A stretch of DNA of 28,374 nucleotides from JAUYMM01 sp049301455 (GTDB lineage Bacteria; Patescibacteriota; Microgenomatia; UBA8517). The stretch spans positions 1-28,374 of the forward strand of contig JBAQKY010000019.1 in NCBI GenBank assembly GCA_049301455.1, given 5' to 3'. This document shows positions 1 to 7,100 of this stretch, piece after piece. Made by a program: the position numbers and the translations under genes. How positions within the stretch are numbered: position 1 is the stretch's first letter; each line of letters starts with the position of its first letter. The notes under the pieces are model-generated. The model worked only from the letters and a program-made list of their open reading frames with translations. It had not been told where the DNA came from and ran no database searches.

Positions 1-1019
1 GCTTGAGAGCATTGAAACTTTCCTTTTTTAGTGCATCTTCCGTATATAAAGGCTTGAGTAGTACCATTTTTATATTTTTTTGTTTTATATTCTCCAGTAA
101 TATGTGAATTGCATTCGCCACACATAATTGGAATTCCAGTAAACCAAAGGTCATGTTTCTGCTTTCTTGGTCTAGATCTTCCAGAAACAATATCTTGAAG
201 TAGATCGAACTCGTCATTACTTAGCATTGCAGGATGCGTTCCCTGATGTAGTTTCTTCTCATACATAAATTTGCCTGTGTAGAATGGGTTTCTAACGACT
301 CGAGCCATTTGTGCTTTGCTTATATCCTTATTAGCTCTATTGTTTTTAATCCCCATCATTTTAGCCTCGTTTACTAAATCACGGAGGGTATATCTACCTG
401 TTAAGGCTAGTTCAAATAGATTTCTCATCAGCTTAAAATAAATTGGGTGTGCGGAGATGTCTTTATCGCCCTGCCTTTTCGCAGTATTGTTGATATAGCC
501 TACAGGTGCCAGTATTGGAGCAAATCCCATTTCAACTTTTCTATTAACTCCTCTTGCTGTATCTTCCTTCAAATCCCTGATAAACCTCTGTGCCTGTGCA
601 CCCTCGACAGCCATTGTAAAATCAGAGTCAATTTCTCTATAAACTTTTCCTGGCATGACTATCTCATCGATTACTTTTGTCTGCATAATCCATTGTAATG
701 CCCCTGTATCGATAGGGTTTCTTGATAAACGGTTTTGCTTCCAGCAGATAATACCCTTTATGTCGTTTCTATCTCTTATCAATCCAATCATTTCGTTAAA
801 AACAGGTCTACCTGGAGCTTTTGCAGACTTGGATTCGGTAAAGAGTTTTAATACCTGTAATTCTTTCTCACTCGCTAGTTGTTTTAATATTTTGACTTGC
901 TCCTCTACAGACGCAGCTTGTCTATCGTCTGATTCACTACTTTTTCGTGCGTAAATTACATAAAACTTTTTGGTGATTTCTTCAGATTCGTTCATTTCTT
1001 TGTAATCTTTAATTTTCAT
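1..1019 (-). CDS. Large serine recombinase, C-terminus cut by window edge
   Basis: This site-specific recombinase would integrate or excise a mobile element by making a phosphoserine link to DNA. The 339 codons seen are open to base 1. The N-terminal resolvase domain has YARKSSE (residues 23-29, probable nucleophile Ser27) and the later NRLSRNP segment. A Recombinase domain follows, with MARVVRNPFYTGKF, and then the start of a recombinase zinc ribbon (MCGECNSH, later GRCTKKGKFQC). The ATG at 1019 is the first in frame; no Shine-Dalgarno site precedes it. The gene ends the minus-strand module that starts near 2107. The missing C-terminus prevents me saying whether the enzyme is intact. The family call is firm; which element it moves, and its att sites, are unknown. 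Confidence 0.93.
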   Translation of the reverse strand, partial: MKIKDYKEMNESEEITKKFYVIYARKSSESDDRQAASVEEQVKILKQLASEKELQVLKLFTESKSAKAPGRPVFNEMIGLIRDRNDIKGIICWKQNRLSRNPIDTGALQWIMQTKVIDEIVMPGKVYREIDSDFTMAVEGAQAQRFIRDLKEDTARGVNRKVEMGFAPILAPVGYINNTAKRQGDKDISAHPIYFKLMRNLFELALTGRYTLRDLVNEAKMMGIKNNRANKDISKAQMARVVRNPFYTGKFMYEKKLHQGTHPAMLSNDEFDLLQDIVSGRSRPRKQKHDLWFTGIPIMCGECNSHITGEYKTKKYKNGTTQAFIYGRCTKKGKFQCSQ

Positions 1020-1048
1020 TTTTATAATGTTCCATAGCTTCGTCTAAG

Positions 1049-1231
1049 TCAAGTTTTGCACCCTTCTGATTGAACAAGTATTCTAAATAAACCTAATACT
1101 CTGTTAGCTTTTTCAAAGGCAATATCATTTTCCAACACAACGCCAAATTCTTTTCTGTAAATTTCGCAAAATTCCACGATAGCTTGTTGTGGCAAACCTA
1201 TAAGTTTTTTTGAATTTGTACAACTGGTCAT
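1049..1231 (-). CDS. Small conserved-looking protein upstream of recombinase (60 aa)
   Basis: The product is 60 residues, mostly helical, with a core reading EFCEIYRKEFGVVLEND followed by EKANRVLGLFRIL. From memory, short proteins of this pattern (EF-x-IY-x-x-FG ... A-x-x-LL-x-LF) occur just upstream of serine recombinases in Patescibacteria; I could not check this. Its ATG overlaps the stop of the HTH gene (ATGA), and a GGGAGG Shine-Dalgarno site lies 7 bases before it, which supports real, coupled translation. It ends 29 bases before the recombinase ATG. The function is unknown; a recombination directionality factor or small DNA-binding partner is possible but speculative. Confidence 0.7.
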   Translation of the reverse strand: MTSCTNSKKLIGLPQQAIVEFCEIYRKEFGVVLENDIAFEKANRVLGLFRILVQSEGCKT

Positions 1232-1836
1232 TTGCTACCCTCCCTGAGCTCCTTAATCGCATTCCAGAAATACATTGGGTGGGGAGAACTGGATTTATTA
1301 ACTGTTTCATCCCAAATTTTATAAACAGCGTCAAAACCATATTTTTTAATTGTATAACTCAGAAGTAGACGAACATGTTTTTTAGAAGAAGTGGTGTTAA
1401 AAATAGGTCTAGTATTCCACTCAGCTATTTTTTCTATTAAATTAAGATGCTTTTCAGATAAGATTTTATTATTCTCAGTATTATTAGATACTGTCTTATT
1501 AGTGTGAACATTCTGCAACTTATGGTGATAACTTTTATTCTCATTTGTAGTGAAGTTTTCTTCACAAATGAAATGATATAAATTTGATTGAGAGTAACCT
1601 CTCCTCTTGTAATCAATATAACCTTTATTTCTAAGTGATTGAATCTGCTTATTTACTGATTCTCTGCTTTTTCCTCTAGCCCTAGCCAATGTAGCTTGTG
1701 AAGGAAAAACATTACCGTTATCGCCATATTTGTAACTTTTTAATAAAACATACATCCTAAATTCCGAGTCAGGTAATGACTTGTCTAGAATTATTTCGTT
1801 AGGAATTTGAGTAAAGTTCTTATGTAGATTCCCCAT
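1228..1836 (-). CDS. Winged-helix replication-initiator-like protein
   Basis: This is a 202-residue protein with an N-terminal winged helix of the kind found in plasmid and phage replication proteins (HTH_36-like). It opens with NFTQIPNEIIL, then a recognition-helix segment VFPSQATLARARGKSRESV and a wing GYIDYKRRGYSQSNLYHF. A Lys/Asn/Ser-rich linker and a C-terminal helical region (WNTRPIFNTTS ... YKIWDETVN) follow. I chose the ATG at 1836 because GGAG lies 9 bases upstream; an ATG at 1851 in the same frame has no good ribosome site. It overlaps the preceding 95-residue gene by 17 bases and the next gene by 4, so the module is translationally coupled. Replication initiation or transcription control of the element are both possible. 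Confidence 0.7.
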   Translation of the reverse strand: MGNLHKNFTQIPNEIILDKSLPDSEFRMYVLLKSYKYGDNGNVFPSQATLARARGKSRESVNKQIQSLRNKGYIDYKRRGYSQSNLYHFICEENFTTNENKSYHHKLQNVHTNKTVSNNTENNKILSEKHLNLIEKIAEWNTRPIFNTTSSKKHVRLLLSYTIKKYGFDAVYKIWDETVNKSSSPHPMYFWNAIKELREGSK

Positions 1837-2107
1837 TTTTAATTTCTCCATTTCTTGAACTCTCTACTTTTTTCCAAAATGTGCTTATTGCTTCAAACAA
1901 GTCTCTTGCGGGTATGTGAGGTTCAGTTTTTGTTTGAAGTTGATCGATAAGTTCAAGAGCCTTTTCTTTTGGAGAAAATTCGAAGTAAAGAATTCGATTC
2001 TGAAGTGTACTACCTTCAAATTTTAGTAAGCCATTGAAACTACAGCCTAGAAGATATGGACAATAAGTCTTGTCATTCTCAATATGTAAATTTCTGTTTT
2101 CTAGCAT
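1820..2107 (-). CDS. Hypothetical protein, first gene of recombinase module (95 aa)
   Basis: I do not recognise this protein. It starts MLENRNLHIENDKTYC and includes CPYLLGCSFNGLLKF, with two cysteines seven residues apart. The C-terminal half is helical (FSPKEKALELIDQLQ ... ARDLFEAISTFWKKVE). There is no signal peptide or membrane segment. An ATG 13 codons further up (2146) lies inside a terminator-like hairpin, so I prefer the ATG at 2107. It is the first gene after a promoter and attenuator-like leader and overlaps the HTH gene, so it probably belongs to the same mobile-element operon. Confidence 0.55.
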   Translation of the reverse strand: MLENRNLHIENDKTYCPYLLGCSFNGLLKFEGSTLQNRILYFEFSPKEKALELIDQLQTKTEPHIPARDLFEAISTFWKKVESSRNGEIKNGEST

Positions 2108-2122
2108 ATAGCTTAAGCCAAT

Positions 2123-2163
2123 AAAAAACCGACAAATAAAAACCATTTGGCTTTCTTGTCGGT
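2123..2163 (-). terminator. Rho-independent terminator or attenuator in module leader
   Basis: Read on the minus strand, ACCGACAA (2156-2163) pairs perfectly with TTGTCGGT (2128-2135), with additional weaker pairing inside, and is followed by six T (2123-2128). It lies about 40 bases downstream of the predicted transcription start (about 2205) and 16 bases before the first ATG (2107). This placement fits an attenuator of the recombinase operon better than the end of an upstream gene, because no minus-strand gene lies just upstream. Confidence 0.7.
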
Positions 2164-2211
2164 CTACGACTTTTCTGCTATATACTGCCCACTGCCAGAG
2201 TGAACTATATC

Positions 2212-2240
2212 AATTTATATCTTTCAGGCATTACTGTCAA
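2212..2240 (-). promoter_or_regulatory. Promoter of recombinase / HTH module
   Basis: On the minus strand a perfect TTGACA (2235-2240) is followed after 17 bases by TAAATT (2212-2217, four of six matches to TATAAT). Transcription would start near 2205, giving a leader of about 100 bases that contains the terminator-like hairpin. Confidence 0.55.
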
Positions 2241-2257
2241 GATGCCACTTTTTGAGT

Positions 2258-2263
2258 TATAAT
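2258..2263 (+). promoter_or_regulatory. -10 box before the structured RNA
   Basis: A perfect TATAAT sits at 2258-2263 on the plus strand. The hexamer 17 bases upstream (2235-2240, TGTCAA) is a poor -35 in this direction, although the same bases form the perfect -35 of the opposing promoter. Transcription would start near 2270, just before the hairpins of the RNA described next. Confidence 0.45.
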
Positions 2264-2269
2264 CTGTTT

Positions 2270-2420
2270 ACAGTCTAATAGCCTAAACTTTGTTGCTTTC
2301 TGCAACAGGCATGGCACATAAGCCTTCACAGGAAAAAGCTCCTCATCGAGCTCCTGTGAAGGTTGTGATCCGAAAGGGTTACAGGTGACGCAAGTCATCG
2401 CGGTGGGGAGCTTTTTTATT
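2270..2420 (+). ncRNA. Candidate structured RNA / riboswitch-like attenuator
   Basis: No ORF explains this stretch, but it is dense in pairing. A 6-bp hairpin (2291-2296 with 2302-2307) comes first. Stem A then pairs 2321-2333 with 2352-2364 (13 bp, one G-U). Next are two hairpins with GNRA tetraloops: 2365-2371/2376-2382 closing GAAA, and 2384-2389/2394-2399 closing GCAA. Stem B pairs 2334-2348, which is the loop of stem A, with 2401-2415 over 15 pairs including three G-U, and runs into a T tract (2412-2417), so it is a terminator. With no spare bases between stems A and B, both cannot form fully, so they should compete. A second copy of CTCCTCAT (2422-2429) could also bind GTGGGGAG (2403-2410). 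I do not recognise the RNA class. It may be a cis-regulator of the gene at 2449 or an independent small RNA. Confidence 0.6.
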
Positions 2421-2448
2421 TCTCCTCATTAGGACTGACATTATACAA

Positions 2449-3081
2449 ATGAACGAATATGGAATAATTTACATTTGGCTCACAATTTTACTTCTTTGGA
2501 AGCGAAAAAATGAAGATCAAGTTAGTAATAAACAACCACTTCTCCTAAAGAATAACTCTTTTGCATTTTTGTTCAAACTAGCTCCTATTTTTTGGGTTGT
2601 TTTATCAATTTATTTGTTGTTTAACAACTGGCAGACATTGGTATTCACGATACCCATTTTATTTGTAGTAGACAGATACTTTAAGAAAGTTATGTGGTAT
2701 TTAGAAGGTTTGGCACTTTATCCGCTTGTTGAGCTTTATAAATGGCTTATGCGAGATGATGGTCTGGTCAATTTGGAAACAGATTCAGTAAAAACAAAAA
2801 CAGCTGTTTTGAAACAAGAAGTTAGTAAAAAAGGTGGTTGGAATTTGATTGATGTTTTGTTTTTTGTACCTCTTTTTGTATCTGTCTATGAACTTTTATT
2901 TTATGGGTTATTTGCTGAAAAACTTCAAATGGGGTTTGAAAATACAAAGCCTAGCTGGGCATTGGCAACAATTATCGTCGTTGCATTAAATCCTTACAAA
3001 GAAATCATTTATATTTGGACGGTGATATTCAGTGGTGTTTGGATAATCAAATCAATCTATAAACTATGGAAAAAAGATTAA
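2449..3081 (+). CDS. Multi-pass membrane protein, unknown function (210 aa)
   Basis: I do not recognise a family. The protein is hydrophobic, with about five likely membrane segments near residues 4-16, 40-58, 62-76, 132-155 and 185-205. A soluble, charged loop lies between (about residues 95-130, RDDGLVNLETDSVKTKT). It begins 29 bases after the last T-rich part of the structured RNA. I see no separate promoter in that gap and no well-placed Shine-Dalgarno site (an AGGA is 14 bases from the ATG), so expression may depend on reading through the terminator. Its 3' end overlaps the CAP-domain gene by 16 bases, so the two are co-expressed and may act together at the membrane. Confidence 0.75.
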   Translation: MNEYGIIYIWLTILLLWKRKNEDQVSNKQPLLLKNNSFAFLFKLAPIFWVVLSIYLLFNNWQTLVFTIPILFVVDRYFKKVMWYLEGLALYPLVELYKWLMRDDGLVNLETDSVKTKTAVLKQEVSKKGGWNLIDVLFFVPLFVSVYELLFYGLFAEKLQMGFENTKPSWALATIIVVALNPYKEIIYIWTVIFSGVWIIKSIYKLWKKD

Positions 3082-3608
3082 AACCAAGAGCCTGGAGACC
3101 TGCCATATTTATCTTTGTAATTATTGGAATAGTAGCTCTAATAAATTCCTATAAGCTCGTATATGATATAGCGTTTGATTTAGGCAAGAATTCAATTTCA
3201 ATAAACACCTCAATAGTAAATTCAGTCATTAAAGTTACCTACGAACCACAAGAGTTGAAAATGATAGATTTGGTTAATAAGGAAAGACAACATGTTAGTT
3301 TGAATAAATTAACAGAAAATGGATTGCTTGATGTGTCTGCACGAAATAAGGCATGTGATATGGGAAACAAAAACTATTTTGAACATATTTCACCTGAAGG
3401 CATCGAGCCTTGGCAGTTTATTAAAAATGCTGGATATTATTACCATTTTGCAGGAGAAAACATTTCCAAAAATAACGATGTTGAAAAAGCTATGACAGAG
3501 TTTATGAACAGCCAAGAACACAAAGACAATATCCTAAATCCAAACTATAAAGAAATTGGTATAGGTGTATGCGGTGAATACCTAGTTCAACACTTCGCTT
3601 CAAGGTAA
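3066..3608 (+). CDS. Membrane-anchored CAP-domain (SCP/PR-1, YkwD-like) protein
   Basis: This is an extracytoplasmic protein of the CAP superfamily. Residues 11-34 form a signal anchor (RPAIFIFVIIGIVALIN). The CAP domain spans about residues 60-180, with YFEHISPEG (His107), AGENIS (Glu131), SQEHKDNILNPNYKEIGIG (His152) and a final LVQHFASR (His176). These match the conserved cavity histidines and glutamate of the family. Bacterial CAP proteins are secreted or wall-associated, and their biochemical role is often undefined. The gene overlaps the preceding membrane-protein gene. It converges on the small-terminase-like gene with only two bases between stops. Confidence 0.9.
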   Translation: MEKRLKPRAWRPAIFIFVIIGIVALINSYKLVYDIAFDLGKNSISINTSIVNSVIKVTYEPQELKMIDLVNKERQHVSLNKLTENGLLDVSARNKACDMGNKNYFEHISPEGIEPWQFIKNAGYYYHFAGENISKNNDVEKAMTEFMNSQEHKDNILNPNYKEIGIGVCGEYLVQHFASR

Positions 3609-3610
3609 AT

Positions 3611-4144
3611 TTACAAATTCGGTAGTCCTCTTTCTTTTCTAGACTTTGCGATGTCTCTCGCTAGATTACTAAAATCATAAGTATTTACTTGCGAATTAAG
3701 TATTAACTGCTTTTCTGGTACAAAATATCCTAGTCTTACCATCATTTGTTCCCAATCCTTAAAGTTTCCATCAAGCATCTTTTTCAATCCAATCTTCATA
3801 AGGTCTCCAAAACCGAATCCCTCTTGGTCACATATCATTGAGGCTAAAAACTCATACTTTCTCATATTTTTAGATCCTACGACTGATGCAAGATGATATT
3901 GTTTTGGTACATCGTAACCATATGCTTTTATTGCAGACTGTGTTGCGTTGCCATAGCAAAGCCGATCTGTTTTATCAGAAAAATACTTTGCCCATAAATT
4001 AAATTTTATAGTTTCACTCATGGCTATATTAAATTTGCCGTAGTTATGCTGGAGTATGCTGTAATTATGCTTTACGAGCTCTCTAAGTGCCATTTTAAGC
4101 CACTTATGTGTATCTAGTGTATCATTCTTTGAAATTGTCATCAA
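3611..4144 (-). CDS. Small-terminase-like protein (tentative)
   Basis: This 177-residue soluble protein contains YGNATQSAIKAYGYD (residues 64-78), which resembles the N-terminal helix-turn-helix of phage small terminases (N-A-T-x-A-A-x-x-A-G-Y). It continues with SVVGSKNMRKYEFLAS, like the paired helices that follow in that family. The C-terminus is basic (DIAKSRKERGLPNL). No large terminase, portal or capsid gene is visible, so if this is a terminase relative it is an orphan or has been reused as a DNA-binding protein. It is divergent from the STAND ATPase gene, with only 20 bases between the two starts. The family call rests on one motif region and overall pattern. Confidence 0.5.
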   Translation of the reverse strand: MMTISKNDTLDTHKWLKMALRELVKHNYSILQHNYGKFNIAMSETIKFNLWAKYFSDKTDRLCYGNATQSAIKAYGYDVPKQYHLASVVGSKNMRKYEFLASMICDQEGFGFGDLMKIGLKKMLDGNFKDWEQMMVRLGYFVPEKQLILNSQVNTYDFSNLARDIAKSRKERGLPNL

Positions 4145-4164
4145 AATATGATATTGCTAATACA

Positions 4165-7100
4165 ATGAAGTGCGTCATTACAACCGAAGTACAATTAAAA
4201 ATTTGGAACAGAGTATCAAGTGATGCTGGTCCAAGATACACGAGAGAACTAAATGTTGAGTTAAATATAAATGATTCTTTCGATGCTATTGGAAGAACGG
4301 ATAAACTTTTCCAGGAAATTGATGACCTTAAAAAGGATGTCCGTAAAAATTTTAATTATTTAGATAACGAAAAGGATACTAAGTGTAAAAATATCAAACT
4401 TGTAAGGAAATACAATCGAATTCGACGGATGGGAAAAGCCTATTTATTACGAATGGATAGTTTTGGAGTGAACAAATCAAAAAAGATCAATTTAGATAAA
4501 ATCAAAAATGATTCTAAAAAAATTCAGGTGCATATAGACAAGCTAAGTAATCTTATTTGGGATATAGAACGAAAAATCGAAGAAAAAAACAAACCTACTG
4601 ATGGCTCACATACACAAACATGGGCAAACGATTCAGAAAGTGTAAAACTAAGAGACTTAGGCAATAGAGTTCGCAATTTTAGTTCCGCAATTAGAAGTCT
4701 GAGTTACTTTGCTGAAAGCTCAAACGCAAAACTTGTTAATGACCCGTTTCTATTGATTTTAGGTGAAGCTGGTATTGGAAAAACACATTTGGTGTGTGAC
4801 ATAACTAAAAGACGAATCGAAAACGAAATGCCACCAACTGTTGTTGTTTTGGGTGAGAAGTTATTAAACATTCGTGACATCCTCAAATCAATTACTAATG
4901 CGTCTGAAGTTCAGATAAGCAATAGCGACTTTCTAGAAGAGTTAAATACTAAAGGAAAGTTGCAAAATCAAAGGTCACTTATAATTGTTGATGCAATTAA
5001 CGAAGCCGATCGATTGGGCTGGAAAGTTAGAATTAAAGCACTAATAAAAAGGGTCAGGAAATATCCATGGGTTGGACTTGTGATGACATGTAGAACACCA
5101 TTTGAGAACTTATTGTTACCAAAAGATATAAAGATCACCACAATATATCATGAAGGTTTTAACGAAAATGAACTTGAAGCAATGACCGCTTTTTTTAATT
5201 TTTACAACCTAGAACTACCACAGGTACCACTTTTAATTTCAGAGTTTAGTAGTCCACTGTTTTTAAGTTGTTTTTGTAAAACAGCCAGCGATATGAAAAG
5301 CGGTAAAACCAAGATTGCTAAGCAAATTAAGGATATTGCTCTTGGACAAGTAGGTATGACTAAAATTTTAGAAGATTTCTATATAAATAAGGGGGCACAG
5401 TTGGGGAAAAAATATGGTTCAAAATATCAATTTCTTAAAAATAATAAATGGATTTGGGGGCAATTTATAAAAAATGCAGCAAAATATATGTCTCAAAGCG
5501 GAAATATCTATTTGAATAAAGTTGATATTATAAAAGTTATAAATGAGTCGACTGACAATAAGTATAAGAGCAGAACCTTAAACTTTATCTTAAAATTACT
5601 TTTAGGCGAAGGTGTGATAATACGAGACCTTTCTTGGGAAGGTTCAACCAAATCATATTTTGATGTATTCAAATTTCCGTTTAATAAATTTAGTGATCAC
5701 ATAATTGCCAGATACTTATTTAAGACATATTTTGACGCAAATAATCTAAAGACTAGTTTTAGTATGGGAAATCCACTAGGAAACTTAATTCTAAATACAT
5801 CTGAGTCCATGAAGAATATCGATCTGATTGAGGCTTTAATGGTAGAATTTCCCGAAAGAAGCAAGGAAAACAACCAGCTTATCGATAAAGATTTAATTGA
5901 CTTCATTCCTGTTAAAATTAGATATAACTCTGAGATAAGGTCGGCTTTTATCAACAGTATGTATTGGAGAAAGCCATCAAATTTTTTAGGAAGTAATCAT
6001 AAGATTAAGAGATCAATACTTAGATATATAAATAAGGGTCTTCTTGGATATGAGGACTCAACTAAAGAACTGTTAGATTTATTCGTCGCAACAAGTACAA
6101 AACCATTCCATCCATTTAGTGCAAGCATGTTAAGTAAATATCTAAAAGGGTTTGATTTAACCAATCGAGATTTATTTTGGTCTGAGTATCTTAGAAAGCA
6201 ATACGGTAGTGGTAGTATATACAAGCTTATATCCTGGATTGAAAACCAGAATTTAGACAAAATAACGAAGGATCAAGCGTCGTGTGTAATTCGAGTTTTA
6301 GCATGGGTCTTAACAACTAATGTAAGATTACTTAGAAATAGAGCCACAAAGTGCATTTATATTCTTGGTAAAATTCAACCAGAGGCTTGCTATGAGGTTG
6401 TTTTAGACCTCTTAGACACGAATGATCCATATATTACAGAACGATTATTGGCTGCATCATATGGAGTAGAAATGAGACTGTTTTTTGAATCTAAAAAAAG
6501 TTTTAATAAGCTCGGTATACACTTTGCAAAGCAAATATACAGACACTTCTTTAGTATTAAGGCTAAACATGCAACTACAAATGTTGTTATTAGAGACTAC
6601 GCCAAGTGCATTATAGAGTTATCTGTATTTCATAATCCAAGCTTGATGTCTAACGACAAATTGAAAATTATTAAACCCCCATATGTAAGAGGAGGAATTA
6701 GACGATGGGGAAGGTCTAAAGATAAAGACCACAAAAGTTACAAAAACGGAAACTCACCGCTGGGGATGGATTTTGAAAATTACACCCTTGGGCGATTAGT
6801 AAAGAATAGAGGCAATTATGATTACAAAAATAAAGACTTTATAAAAACCAGAGAAAACATAATGTGGAGGATTTATAAGTTAGGATATACATTAGAAAAG
6901 TTTGGTAAAATTGATTCAGAAATAGCTTCCAATACTCGAATAGATAGAAATTCGGATTATGCAGGAAAGATAGATAGATATGGCAAGAAGTACTCGTGGA
7001 TTGCATACTTCGAATTATATGGTCTGAAATCAGACAAAGGTGATTTAGACGATTGGCAATTATCTAAAGCGAATAGATTAGACGAGGATAGTATTGACCC

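Noticed and set aside
447..954. Two plus-strand ORFs (447-698 and 655-954)
   Set aside because: They lie wholly opposite the recombinase gene, whose minus-strand frame has clear domain motifs.
1125..1340. Minus-strand 71-codon ORF overlapping the HTH and 60-residue genes
   Set aside because: It is out of frame with both supported genes, has no ribosome site and has no recognisable motif.
2363..2411. Resemblance to a c-di-GMP-I (GEMM) riboswitch: GAAA-loop hairpin followed by GTGACGCAAG
   Set aside because: The conserved GGGCAAACC-type strand and the GACGCAAAGCC receptor side are not present, and here GACGCAAGTC folds as its own GCAA hairpin.
2321..2415. A stable H-type pseudoknot of stems A and B
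   Set aside because: There are no spare bases between the 5' arms to cross a 15-bp stem, so both cannot form in full; competition is more likely.
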